Part shown: positions 8,153 to 16,934 of the stretch, in pieces
How the letters are laid out: each line of letters opens with the position of its first letter
Position numbering within the stretch: the stretch's first letter is position 1
Assembly (NCBI GenBank): GCA_024742835.1
Contig: JANSXS010000004.1
Location: forward strand, 58,553 to 122,552
Direction of reading: 5' to 3'
DNA from: Paracoccaceae bacterium
GTDB taxonomy: Bacteria > Pseudomonadota > Alphaproteobacteria > Rhodobacterales > Rhodobacteraceae
DNA: 64,000 nucleotides
The notes under the pieces: generated by a model
What the model saw: the letters and a program-made list of their open reading frames with translations, nothing else
Databases searched by the model: none
What the model was told of the DNA's origin: nothing
Made by a program: the position numbers and the translations under genes

Positions 8153-9102
8153 GCGTTTCGCGCTCCAACCTTGTCGGGGCGGGCTGCGCGCTTTTGGCTG
8201 TCGTGTGCTTTTCGATCAACGATGTCGGGATAAAATTCCTGTCGGGTGATTATGCGCTGCATCAGATCGTGTTCATCCGTTCGGCCATCGGTCTTTTGAC
8301 CTTCGCGGCGATCTTTCTGCCGTTTCACGGCCTTGGCGTTTTTCGCACGCGCAGGCCCGGCGCGCATCTGTTGCGCGGGGTCTGTGTGGTGGGGGCCAAT
8401 ACCTGCCTGTTTCTGGGGCTGGCCGCGATGCCCATCGCCGATGCTATCGCCGTGTTCTTCATCTCGCCCTTGGTGATCACCATCTTCTCGGTGCTCTTTC
8501 TGGGCGAAACGGTTGGCGCGCGGCGCTGGGCGTCGATCGCGGTGGGCTTTGTCGGTGTGCTGGTGATCGTGAAACCCGGAACTTCGGCCTTTCAGGTGGC
8601 CGCGCTGCTGCCGATGGCGGCGGCGGTGCTTTACGCCGTGATTCATATGGTCGCCCGCAAGGTGGGCGGCACGGAATCGGCGGCGACGATGGCGGCGTAT
8701 ATCCAGATCACCTTTCTGATCGCCTGTAGCGTGATCGGCCTTTCTATTGGCGATGGCAAGTTCGCGGCTCAGGATCACCCGTCGCTCAGCTTCCTGTTCC
8801 GGGCGTGGGGGCCTGTGGCTGTGGGCGACTGGTGGCTGCTGGGCCTCTTGGGCGTCAGCGGCGTGTTGGGTGGCTTCTTCATTTCTCAGGCCTACCGCAT
8901 GTCCGAAGCCGCCTTTGCCGCGCCGTTCGAATATGTGGCGATGCCAATGGCGATCATGTGGGGGGTGACGGTGTTCGGCACGTGGCCCGACCGTACCGCG
9001 TGGATCGGGATCGCGCTGATCGTTGTATCGGGTCTTTACCTGATTTGGCGGGAGTCGCGAAAGGATCAGGTGGTGGCCAGCGACGAGCCGACGCATCTTT
9101 GA
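8149..9102 (+). CDS. DMT family (EamA) transporter
   Basis: A 317-residue inner-membrane protein with ten predicted helices in two EamA repeats. The first repeat contains the loop [20 protein letters not shown] and the motif [16 protein letters not shown], common to this clade of RhaT/EamA-type exporters. Such proteins usually export amino acids or metabolites; the substrate is unknown. It starts with GTG at 8149, overlapping the stop of the YaiI-like gene. A second DMT protein at 26255-27181 shares the [11 protein letters not shown] motif. Confidence 0.85.
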   Translation: MSVSRSNLVGAGCALLAVVCFSINDVGIKFLSGDYALHQIVFIRSAIGLLTFAAIFLPFHGLGVFRTRRPGAHLLRGVCVVGANTCLFLGLAAMPIADAIAVFFISPLVITIFSVLFLGETVGARRWASIAVGFVGVLVIVKPGTSAFQVAALLPMAAAVLYAVIHMVARKVGGTESAATMAAYIQITFLIACSVIGLSIGDGKFAAQDHPSLSFLFRAWGPVAVGDWWLLGLLGVSGVLGGFFISQAYRMSEAAFAAPFEYVAMPMAIMWGVTVFGTWPDRTAWIGIALIVVSGLYLIWRESRKDQVVASDEPTHL

Positions 9103-9166
9103 TGCCAAGCGTTTGACCTTGGCCGGGAAGGCCGCATAGCTTGGCCCAAAGATCAGGAGCCTTCAC

Positions 9167-10084
9167 ATGAGCATTTCGATCATTCCCTTCGCAGAGGGCG
9201 AGGCGCATCTGGACTGGATGCAGCTTTGCGCGGCGTTCGAGGCCGGGCACAAACTGCCCAGGGCCGAGATCGGCGATACCTTCCTGTACCGCGATCCCGA
9301 TACGCTGCTTAGCCGCTCCGCATGGATCGACGGAATGGGGCTGGCCGTGAAATCCGCCACCATCTTTCCCGGCAATCCCGGCAACGGCGATCCGATGATC
9401 AACGGCGCGGTCTGCGTCTTTTCCGACCAGACCGGCACGCTGGAGGCGGTGGTGGATTTCCACCTTGTCACCAAGTGGAAAACCGCCGGAGACAGCCTTT
9501 ACGCCGCCACGCGGCTTGCCCGCCCCGACAGCCGCCGCATCCTGATCGTGGGGGCGGGCACGGTGGGGCGCTCGCTATACCAAGCCTACGGCGCGGCCTT
9601 TCCCGACGCGCAATTCACCGTCTGGAACCGCACCCGCGCCAATGCCGAGGCGATGGTCGCCGATTGTCCGGGCCTGATCGTGGCAGATGATCTGGAAACG
9701 GCGGTACGGGAGGCGGATATCGTGACCTGCGCCACCATGTCGACAGAGCCTGTGCTCAAAGGTGACTGGTTTCAGCCCGGTCAGCATATCGACCTGATCG
9801 GCGCTTACCGCCCCGACATGCGCGAGGCGGATGATACCGCGCTGCGGCGCGCCCGCGTTTTCGTGGACAGCTACGACACGACAGTGGGCCATATCGGCGA
9901 GATCAAGATCCCGCTGGAGGCCGGCACGATCCGCCGCGCGGATCTGGTTGCCGATTACTATCAGCCCGAGGCGTTCCTGCGCAGGAACGACGAGGAAATC
10001 ACCCTGTTCAAGAATGGTGGCGGCGCGCATCTGGATCTGATGACAAGCCGCTTCATCCTTGATGCCTGGACTGGCGCGGCATGA
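9167..10084 (+). CDS. Ornithine cyclodeaminase/mu-crystallin family protein
   Basis: A 305-residue NAD(P)-dependent enzyme of the ornithine cyclodeaminase/mu-crystallin fold. The nucleotide site is ILIVGAGTVGRSLYQAYG near the middle. VKSATIFPGNPGNGDP and GAYRPDMREAD match the family's substrate and cofactor loops. Members deaminate ornithine to proline or reduce ketimines and imino acids, so the exact substrate is open. AGGAGCC precedes the ATG. The stop overlaps the start of an alpha/beta hydrolase by 4 nt, suggesting that the two act on one compound. Confidence 0.85.
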   Translation: MSISIIPFAEGEAHLDWMQLCAAFEAGHKLPRAEIGDTFLYRDPDTLLSRSAWIDGMGLAVKSATIFPGNPGNGDPMINGAVCVFSDQTGTLEAVVDFHLVTKWKTAGDSLYAATRLARPDSRRILIVGAGTVGRSLYQAYGAAFPDAQFTVWNRTRANAEAMVADCPGLIVADDLETAVREADIVTCATMSTEPVLKGDWFQPGQHIDLIGAYRPDMREADDTALRRARVFVDSYDTTVGHIGEIKIPLEAGTIRRADLVADYYQPEAFLRRNDEEITLFKNGGGAHLDLMTSRFILDAWTGAA

Positions 10085-11004
10085 TCGGATGGGGCTTTCT
10101 GGCCGCCGCAATTGCAATCGTCGTCTGGCCCTTCCTGACCGAGGCCATACGCCCCCGTATGCGTGATAGGGAACGCGCCCTTGCACCGGGAGAGTTCGCC
10201 GACCTGCCCCGGGGCGTCACGCATTATCGCTTTCTCGGCGCGCCGAACGGCCCGTTGGCGGTTTGCGTTCATGGCCTGACCACGCCCTCCTTCGTCTGGG
10301 AACCCGTTGCCGAAAAGCTGGGCGACATGGGCTTTCGCGTTCTCGTCTATGATCTTTACGGGCGCGGATATTCGGACAGACCCAAGGGCGCGCAGGATGC
10401 GGCGTTCTTCTGTGATCAACTGGATGCGCTGTTGGACGAGTTGCACATCGACGTGCCTTTCACCCTGCTTGGCTATTCCATGGGCGGGGCGATCGCCACG
10501 GCCTATGCCGCGCGGCATCCGGGCCGCATCCGCGAACTTGTGCTGATCGCGCCTGCCGGGCTTGGCCATGATCTTGGCCCTGTGGCTGATCTGGCCGCCA
10601 ATCACGACAAGCTGGGCAAGTGGCTGGCGCTGGGGTTCTACCCACAGGCGCTGCGCCGCGCGACCCAAGCGGATCGCGCGCTGCCCTCTGCCATCCCCGA
10701 CATGGTGGACCGTCAGATCCTTGAAACCCGCTGGCGCGGCTTTGCGCCGGCTGTCCTGTCCTCTTTGCGCGGAATCATGTCAGAGGATCTGGCACCCGCC
10801 CACACGGCGATTGCCGAGGCGGAGTTGCCTGTGCTGGCGATCTGGGGGCGACAAGACGAGGTCATTCCCATTTCCGGCCTTGGCAAGCTGGCCGAATGGA
10901 ACCGCGACGCCCGCCAGGAGGTGATCGAGCAGGCCGGTCACGCGCTGGCCTATACCCATGTCGACGAGGTGGCCGCGACGCTAGAAAACCTGCGCCGCGC
11001 CTAA
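10081..11004 (+). CDS. Alpha/beta hydrolase
   Basis: A 307-residue alpha/beta-hydrolase fold protein with an N-terminal hydrophobic segment (WGFLAAAIAIVVWPFL), so it may be membrane anchored. The oxyanion region is VCVHGLTTP and the nucleophile elbow is LLGYSMGGAIA. The acid is expected near WGRQDEVIP and the histidine in EQAGHALAYTH. The substrate is unknown; neighbours give only the link to ornithine cyclodeaminase, with which it overlaps (ATGA). Its end overlaps by 4 nt the end of a convergent MFS gene. Confidence 0.8.
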   Translation: MIGWGFLAAAIAIVVWPFLTEAIRPRMRDRERALAPGEFADLPRGVTHYRFLGAPNGPLAVCVHGLTTPSFVWEPVAEKLGDMGFRVLVYDLYGRGYSDRPKGAQDAAFFCDQLDALLDELHIDVPFTLLGYSMGGAIATAYAARHPGRIRELVLIAPAGLGHDLGPVADLAANHDKLGKWLALGFYPQALRRATQADRALPSAIPDMVDRQILETRWRGFAPAVLSSLRGIMSEDLAPAHTAIAEAELPVLAIWGRQDEVIPISGLGKLAEWNRDARQEVIEQAGHALAYTHVDEVAATLENLRRA

Positions 11005-12245
11005 GCCGCGCGGATCGTCGGCGGCAACACCCGTTCGCGCACCGGCAGATGCACGAGGGCCGAAAACGCGCCGACACCCACTCCGACCCACCAGACCAGC
11101 GTGTAATCACCGTGCTGGTCATAAAGCCGCCCACCCAGCCAGACGCCAAGGAAACTGCCCAACTGGTGCGAAAAGAAGACGATGCTGTAAAGCGTACCCA
11201 TGTAGCGCAGCCCATAGATATGCGCGATCAGGCCAGAGGTGAGCGGTACCGTGGCCAGCCACAACGCCCCCATGCCAGCCGAGAACAGCAGCACCGTGCC
11301 GGGCGTGATCGGCGTCATGATGAAAGCGGCGGCGATGATCGTGCGAGCGGCATAGACGCCTGCCAGCAGGTATTTCTTGGAAAACCGCTTGCCCAGCCAG
11401 CCCGCCGAGAGCGTGCCGGCGATATTGGCCAGACCGATAAGCGCGATGGCCGCAGCGCCCAGGGCCGACGTCGTGGTGATGCCCATGCCATGCAGCATGC
11501 TGCCGGGGGCGATCGGACCGCACATCTCTGTCACGAAGGCGGGGAAATGCGCGGTGATGAAGCCAAGCTGATAGCCGCAAGAGAAGAAGCCGACGAAGAT
11601 GAGGGTATAGCTCGGATCGCGAAACGCTGCGGTCAGCGCCTCGCCAAGGCTTTGCTCACGTTGTGCGGTCGATGCGGGCGTGGGCGAGCGCATCAGCGGC
11701 AAAAGCACCAGTACCGACAGGATGATTCCCGCGAAGCAAAGGAACACCATCTGCCAGCTCATCATGCCCAGCAAAAGCTCGGCCACCGGCGGGCCGAAGA
11801 TTTGCCCCGACGACCCGGCAGCGGTGGCCATGGCAAGGCTCATGGAGCGGTTTTCGTCACTGCTGGCCCGGCCCACCACGGCAAGGATCACGCCGAACCC
11901 GGTGCCCGCGATGCCGAACCCCACGAGGATTTCGTAAAGCTGATGCGCCTCTGGTGTTAAGGCGAAGGACGACAGCACCAGTCCTGCGGCATAGGTAAGC
12001 GCGCCAAGGATGATAGCCTTGCGGTCGCCGATCCTTTCGGCCAGCGCGGCGAACAGCGGTTGGCCCACGCCCCAAGCCAGGTTCTGCACGGCAATGGCAA
12101 GGCTGAATTCGGCGCGCAGCCAGCCGAATTCCTCGGCGATGGGAATCTGGAACACGCCAAAGGTGGAGCGGATGGCGAAGGACACCATCAGGATCAGCGC
12201 GCCGACGATCAGAACGGGGGTGAAAATCGGCGTGGAGGGCTTCAT
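11001..12245 (-). CDS. MFS transporter
   Basis: A 414-residue major facilitator with about twelve membrane segments. The cytoplasmic loop between helices 2 and 3 reads LAERIGDRKAIILGA, a variant of the MFS motif A (GxLaDrxGrkxxl). The family resembles the oxalate/formate-antiporter-like and monocarboxylate-type MFS proteins common in Rhodobacteraceae, but the substrate cannot be told. The ATG at 12245 is preferred because GGAAAGG precedes it; an in-frame upstream ATG adds an unlikely 18-residue leader. It is convergent with the alpha/beta hydrolase and overlaps its stop. Confidence 0.85.
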   Translation of the reverse strand: MKPSTPIFTPVLIVGALILMVSFAIRSTFGVFQIPIAEEFGWLRAEFSLAIAVQNLAWGVGQPLFAALAERIGDRKAIILGALTYAAGLVLSSFALTPEAHQLYEILVGFGIAGTGFGVILAVVGRASSDENRSMSLAMATAAGSSGQIFGPPVAELLLGMMSWQMVFLCFAGIILSVLVLLPLMRSPTPASTAQREQSLGEALTAAFRDPSYTLIFVGFFSCGYQLGFITAHFPAFVTEMCGPIAPGSMLHGMGITTTSALGAAAIALIGLANIAGTLSAGWLGKRFSKKYLLAGVYAARTIIAAAFIMTPITPGTVLLFSAGMGALWLATVPLTSGLIAHIYGLRYMGTLYSIVFFSHQLGSFLGVWLGGRLYDQHGDYTLVWWVGVGVGAFSALVHLPVRERVLPPTIRAA

Positions 12246-12386
12246 GCTGGGCCTTTCCAAAAGGTTCAGCCAACCTATCCGCGCTGCGAAGCATGTCAAT
12301 TCAGCAATTGTGTGCAGGACAATGCCGTGCCGTGATGCAGGCCTTGACGCTTTCCTCGCGCGCGTAGCTTCGTTATCCAGTGGGGC

Positions 12387-13445
12387 ATGGAGACGCTAAT
12401 CGAGCGATATGACCGGCTGGTGGCCGAGGGGGCACTGACGCGCGATTCCGCGCAAGAGGCGGTGCTGCCCGATTTCGAGCGGGTGCGCGCCGATCTGGCA
12501 AAGCCTGTCAAGAAGGGGTGGTTTCGCAGGACACCGGAACCTGTCACCGGGCTCTATCTTTGGGGCGGGGTCGGGCGCGGCAAATCCATGTTGATGGATC
12601 TGTTCGTGGACACGCTGACCGTGCCCAACCGTCGGGTACATTTTCACGCCTTCATGCAAGAGGTCCACGCGGCGCTGCACAAGGCGCGGGCCAGTGGGGC
12701 GGCGGATGCGATCCTGCCCGTGGCCAGGGACATGTCAGAGGGTCTGCGCTGTCTTGCGCTGGACGAGATGCAGATCACCGACATCACCGACGCGATGATA
12801 GTGGGCCGCCTGTTCGAGGCGATGTTCGAGGCGGGCGTTGCCGTCGTCACCACGTCCAACCGGGTGCCGGATGATCTTTACAAGGACGGCCTGAACCGGC
12901 AACTTTTCCTGCCCTTCATCGCGTTGTTGAAGGAACGCATGGTCGTGCGTGAAATGGCCAGCGCCACCGATTACCGGCAGGGCCGGCTGCAAGGCAGCCC
13001 CAGCTATTTCACCCCCGCCAATGCCGACGCGCGCGCCCGGATCGAGCGCGTCTGGCAGGATCTGACAGGCGGCAAGGCAGCCCCGCTGAAGCTTGTGGTC
13101 AACAAGCGCGAGGTGGAAATCCGGGCCTTTCACAACGGGGTTGCGCGGGCCAGGTTCTATGATCTTTGCGGGCGTCCGCTTGGCCCGGCGGATTACCTTG
13201 CGCTGGCACAGGCCGCGCGGGTGCTGGTGCTGGAAGATATCCCGCAACTGGGCCGCTCTAACTTCAACGAGGCAAAGCGTTTCGTCACACTGATCGACGC
13301 GCTGTACGAGGCAAAGGTCCGGCTGATCTGTTCGGCGGCGGCACCGCCTGAATATCTGTATATCGAGGGCGAAGGCAGTTTCGAGTTTGAACGCACCGCC
13401 AGCCGGTTGCGTGAAATGCAGTCCGAGGGATGGGGCAAGGAATGA
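12387..13445 (+). CDS. zapE: Cell division protein ZapE (AFG1-like ATPase)
   Basis: A 352-residue AAA-type ATPase of the AFG1/ZapE family, which binds FtsZ and influences Z-ring stability in Escherichia coli. Walker A is GGVGRGKSMLMD and Walker B is LALDEMQITDITDA. The family marker LYLWGGVGRGKS and the C-terminal LGRSNFNEAKRFVTLIDALYE are present. Length is typical. Its stop overlaps the start of the GMC oxidoreductase (ATGA), an unusual partner; zapE relatives are more often beside TCA-cycle genes. Confidence 0.92.
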   Translation: METLIERYDRLVAEGALTRDSAQEAVLPDFERVRADLAKPVKKGWFRRTPEPVTGLYLWGGVGRGKSMLMDLFVDTLTVPNRRVHFHAFMQEVHAALHKARASGAADAILPVARDMSEGLRCLALDEMQITDITDAMIVGRLFEAMFEAGVAVVTTSNRVPDDLYKDGLNRQLFLPFIALLKERMVVREMASATDYRQGRLQGSPSYFTPANADARARIERVWQDLTGGKAAPLKLVVNKREVEIRAFHNGVARARFYDLCGRPLGPADYLALAQAARVLVLEDIPQLGRSNFNEAKRFVTLIDALYEAKVRLICSAAAPPEYLYIEGEGSFEFERTASRLREMQSEGWGKE

Positions 13446-15082
13446 AATCTGCACAGGCATATGATTACGTGATCGTGGGCGCCGGGTCGGCGGGCTGCAC
13501 GCTGGCCAACAAGCTAGGCGCGGACACGTCCAAATCCATCCTTGTTCTCGAAGCTGGGCCGATGGACCGAAGCCTGATGATCCACATGCCCGCCGGCGTC
13601 TACAAGACCTGGTGCGACCCAAGGCTGAATTGGAATTATGACACAGCGCCGGAACCCGGCTGCGACGGGCGCGAGGTCTACATGCCGCGTGGCAAGGTGG
13701 TGGGCGGCTCGTCTTCGATCAACGCCATGGTCTATATGCGCGGGCACCCGCTGGATTATGATGCCTGGGCGGATGACTGCGGGCTGCCCGACTGGCGCTA
13801 TGCCGATTGCCTGCCCTATTTTCGCGCGGGCGAAACCCATTCGCGCGGGGGTGATCGCTGGCGCGGCGACAGTGGCCCGTTGGGAACCACGCGCGGCAGT
13901 TACGATAATCCGCTTTACGATGCCTTTCTTGAGGCGGGCGCGCAGGCCGGGCAGGGCCGGTCAGAGGATCTGAACGGCTATAACCCCGAAGGCGTGGCGC
14001 GGTTCGACGCGACCAAGCGGGACGGCAAACGATGCTCGGCGGCGGTGGCGCATCTGCGGCCCGCGCTGGCACGGGGCAACGTGACCTTGCTGACCGGCGC
14101 GATGGTGCGGCGGGTGATCGTAGAGGGCAACCGCGCGGCGGGTGTGGTCTTTGCCCATCGTGGCGCGGATCACCGCGTGATGGCGGGCGAGGTGATCCTG
14201 TCGGGCGGCGCGCTCAATTCGCCGCATCTGCTGATGCTGTCTGGCATCGGCCCGGCGGAGCATTTACGCGCCCATGGCATCGACGTGGTCACGGACCTGC
14301 CCGGCGTGGGCGGCAATCTTCAGGATCATGCCAGCATCATCCTGCAATGCCGCAGCCTCAAATCCTATCCCATCCACCGTATCGACCGCCCTTTGAACAA
14401 GCTGCGCGCGGGGGCCTACTGGGTGTTTACCCGCGATGGGGTGGCGGCGTCCAACATATGGGAGGCCGGCGGTCTGGTGCGTGGCAATGCCGATGTCGCC
14501 TATCCCAACCTGCAATATCATTTCGGGCCGGTCGGCTTTGAATATACCGACAACAGGATCACGATCTTGCAGGCTTTCGCCTGTCATATCGACTTGCTGC
14601 GCCCCGAAAGCCGCGGGCGGGTGCGGCTGGCTTCCGCTGATCCGCAGGCGAAGCCGGTGCTGAATTTCAATTACCTGTCCGCGCTGGGCGATCTGCGCCA
14701 GTTGGTCGAAGGTGTGCATCGGCTGCGCGATCTTTTCTCGCAATCCGCCTTTGACGGGTTGCGCGGGGCCGAGATTGATCCGGGACCGGACGTGCGCACC
14801 GATGCCGAGATCGGCGCATGGATTCGTGCGCATTTGGAAACCGATTTCCACCCCTGCGGCACCTGCCGGATGGGGCCGGGCGCGGATGCGGTGGTCGATG
14901 ACAGGTTTCGGGTCCACGGGATCGAAGGTTTGCGTGTCGTCGATGCCTCGGTCATACCGCGCGTTGTCAGCGGAAACCTGAACGCGCCCACACAGATGAT
15001 CGCGGCGCGCGCCGCCGATTACATCGCGGGCAAGCCACAGCTTGCCCCGGAACACGCGAGCTTTGCCTTTCAGCAGGCGTGA
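13442..15082 (+). CDS. GMC family oxidoreductase (choline dehydrogenase-like)
   Basis: A 546-residue FAD enzyme of the glucose-methanol-choline family. The FAD motif is VIVGAGSAGCTLANKL at the N-terminus. GMC signature 1 is GRGKVVGGSSSINAMVYMRG-like and signature 2 is GALNSPHLLMLSGIGP. The active-site histidine is expected in FHPCGTCRMGP, with the conserved NLNAPTQMIAARAADYI near the end. These enzymes oxidise alcohols to aldehydes. It looks like BetA, but no betB or betaine genes adjoin, so betA is not claimed. The start at 13442 overlaps the zapE stop. Confidence 0.85.
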   Translation: MKSAQAYDYVIVGAGSAGCTLANKLGADTSKSILVLEAGPMDRSLMIHMPAGVYKTWCDPRLNWNYDTAPEPGCDGREVYMPRGKVVGGSSSINAMVYMRGHPLDYDAWADDCGLPDWRYADCLPYFRAGETHSRGGDRWRGDSGPLGTTRGSYDNPLYDAFLEAGAQAGQGRSEDLNGYNPEGVARFDATKRDGKRCSAAVAHLRPALARGNVTLLTGAMVRRVIVEGNRAAGVVFAHRGADHRVMAGEVILSGGALNSPHLLMLSGIGPAEHLRAHGIDVVTDLPGVGGNLQDHASIILQCRSLKSYPIHRIDRPLNKLRAGAYWVFTRDGVAASNIWEAGGLVRGNADVAYPNLQYHFGPVGFEYTDNRITILQAFACHIDLLRPESRGRVRLASADPQAKPVLNFNYLSALGDLRQLVEGVHRLRDLFSQSAFDGLRGAEIDPGPDVRTDAEIGAWIRAHLETDFHPCGTCRMGPGADAVVDDRFRVHGIEGLRVVDASVIPRVVSGNLNAPTQMIAARAADYIAGKPQLAPEHASFAFQQA

Positions 15083-15802
15083 TCAGGCGCGCGCGGTGGC
15101 CTGAAGCCAGTTCATGTAGACGCGTTCGGCCATCTCGTTGAACTCTTGCATATGTGCCGCGCAAGCCTTGTCCAGATCGTCAACGGCCCCCTTGCCGATC
15201 ACCCGCTCCAGCGCGCCGCCATATTCCGGGATCGTGTTCCAGACCTGCACGGTATCCGGCTCGACCTCCATGTGGAACTGCATGGAATAGGCGCGCGTGC
15301 CCCATTTCATGGCCTGCACAGGGCAGGCTGGCGAGGTGGCGAGCACCTGCGCGCCAAGCGGCAATTCCGTCACTTCCGCCCCGTGCCATTGCAGGCATTT
15401 GAAGCTTTCGGGCAACCCGTCGAACAACACGCCCGACGCGCCCGCCTCTGTCAGATGCACATCCAGCACGCCGATTTCCGGGGTCTTGGCCTTGTCCACC
15501 TTGCCGCCCAACGCCTCGGCCAGCAATTGATGCCCAAGGCACAGGCCAAGGAAAGGCACGCCGCGCCCCTCGACCGCGTCCTTGATGAACGCCTTCTCGT
15601 CCTTCAGCCATGGATGCGCGTCCTCTTGCCAGACATCCATCGGCCCGCCCATCACCCAAAGCGCGTCATAGTTTGCGATATCGGGCAGCGCCTCGCCCTC
15701 GTCCAACTCCACGGCATCCCATGTGTGGCCGTCTTCGCGCAGGAACTGACGAAAGATGCCGGGATGTTCGACACGTTCATGTTGCAGAACCAGAATATGC
15801 AT
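15083..15802 (-). CDS. Class I glutamine amidotransferase-like protein
   Basis: A 239-residue stand-alone GATase1 domain. The nucleophile is the cysteine in FLGLCLGHQLLAEALGG, and the catalytic His-Glu pair is in MQFHMEVEP. Such proteins hydrolyse glutamine or gamma-glutamyl compounds (GuaA-like, PuuD-like or YfeJ-like groups). GGTGAGGAGAC sits before the ATG at 15802, which is preferred to an upstream in-frame ATG. It ends 1 bp after the convergent GMC oxidoreductase stop. Proximity to sarcosine oxidase makes a role in methylamine-derived gamma-glutamyl compounds conceivable, but that is a guess. Confidence 0.8.
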   Translation of the reverse strand: MHILVLQHERVEHPGIFRQFLREDGHTWDAVELDEGEALPDIANYDALWVMGGPMDVWQEDAHPWLKDEKAFIKDAVEGRGVPFLGLCLGHQLLAEALGGKVDKAKTPEIGVLDVHLTEAGASGVLFDGLPESFKCLQWHGAEVTELPLGAQVLATSPACPVQAMKWGTRAYSMQFHMEVEPDTVQVWNTIPEYGGALERVIGKGAVDDLDKACAAHMQEFNEMAERVYMNWLQATARA

Positions 15803-15891
15803 GGGCGGTCTCCTCACCGTTCCGGGCAAGCCTATCGCAGGGGGCGCATATGGCAAGCGGGCTGCGCAAACGCGCGGCTTCCTGACGCAAA

Positions 15892-16872
15892 TCAGCGGTA
15901 AGCCGAGGGCGGCTGCCCGAACTGCGCCGCATAGGCCCGCGAGAAATGCGAGGAACTGGCAAACCCCGTCGCAAGCGCGATCGCGGTCAGGGACAGCGGC
16001 GAGTTGCGCAACAGGCTTTGCGCCTTTTCCAGCCGAAGCTCGCGGTAATAGGTCATGGTCGATCGCCCCAGCTTGTCCCGGAACAGCCGGTTAAGCTGTC
16101 GCGATGACAGGCCCGCGACCGTTGCAAGACGGCTCAGGTCCAGCGGTTCGGCGACATGCGCCTCCATTGCCTCGACCACGTCCAGAATGGCGGGCACGGT
16201 GGTGCCCACCCGTTCAACCAGCCCAGCGCGCTGCGGCCCGGCAGAGGGGCGCACCTCGGTATGCATGAACCAGTCGCTGACCAGCCGAGCAAAGACCGCG
16301 CCGTGATGCTGGGTAATAAGCGCGTGCATCAGGTCCATCGGCGCGGTGCCGCCCGCGCATGTCACACGGTCGCGGTCGATGACGTAAAGCGATCGCTCGA
16401 TCACCATATGAGGCGAGATTTCGGCCAGTGCCGCCGCATGTTCCCAATGCACCGTCATCCGCCGCCCGGTCATCAGCCCGGCATGGGCCAGCACGATCGG
16501 CCCGCCCGACACGCCCCCCAGCGTGACGCCCTTGCGCGCCATCGCGGCAAGCCAGTTGATGACGGCCCGGTTGGCATAGCCCGTAGGATCGCCGCCCGCG
16601 ATAACGAACAGGTAATCCAGATCGGCCACATGCCCGATACGCGCCTGCGTCGCAACCTGCCCCGCGCCGGAACTGGCCACCGGCCCGGATATCGTGCCGA
16701 TATTGATCATCTGATACAGATCGTGCCGCGCCAGAAGATTAGCAGCGCGCATCGGTTCGGTCAGCGCGGCATAGGACATCAGCGCGAAGCCGGGCAAAGG
16801 CAGAATGCCGATTCTGCGACTGCGTGTGGGATTTGAACCAATCATGTCCATTTTATGCACGTTACTGTCCAT
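15892..16872 (-). CDS. GlxA family AraC-type regulator divergent from sox operon
   Basis: A 326-residue regulator with an N-terminal DJ-1/PfpI-like domain (about 20-190) and a C-terminal AraC-type double helix-turn-helix (about 225-326, LSRLATVAGLSSRQLNRLFRDKLG and ATGFASSSHFSRAYAAQFG). This architecture is shared by GbdR, CdhR and SouR, activators of glycine betaine, carnitine and sarcosine catabolism in Pseudomonas. It is divergent from soxB with about 60 bp between starts, so control of soxBDAG is likely. The ATG at 16872 is used; a GTG lies one codon upstream. No clear ribosome-binding site is visible. Confidence 0.85.
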   Translation of the reverse strand: MDSNVHKMDMIGSNPTRSRRIGILPLPGFALMSYAALTEPMRAANLLARHDLYQMINIGTISGPVASSGAGQVATQARIGHVADLDYLFVIAGGDPTGYANRAVINWLAAMARKGVTLGGVSGGPIVLAHAGLMTGRRMTVHWEHAAALAEISPHMVIERSLYVIDRDRVTCAGGTAPMDLMHALITQHHGAVFARLVSDWFMHTEVRPSAGPQRAGLVERVGTTVPAILDVVEAMEAHVAEPLDLSRLATVAGLSSRQLNRLFRDKLGRSTMTYYRELRLEKAQSLLRNSPLSLTAIALATGFASSSHFSRAYAAQFGQPPSAYR

Positions 16873-16934
16873 CACAGGAAAGTCCAGTCACACCGGAACA
16901 GTCACACTGACACCAATACATGGAGTAGGTGCCA

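Noticed and set aside
13442..15082. Naming the GMC oxidoreductase betA
   Set aside because: No betB, betI or betaine transporter adjoins. GMC enzymes of this size have many alcohol substrates.
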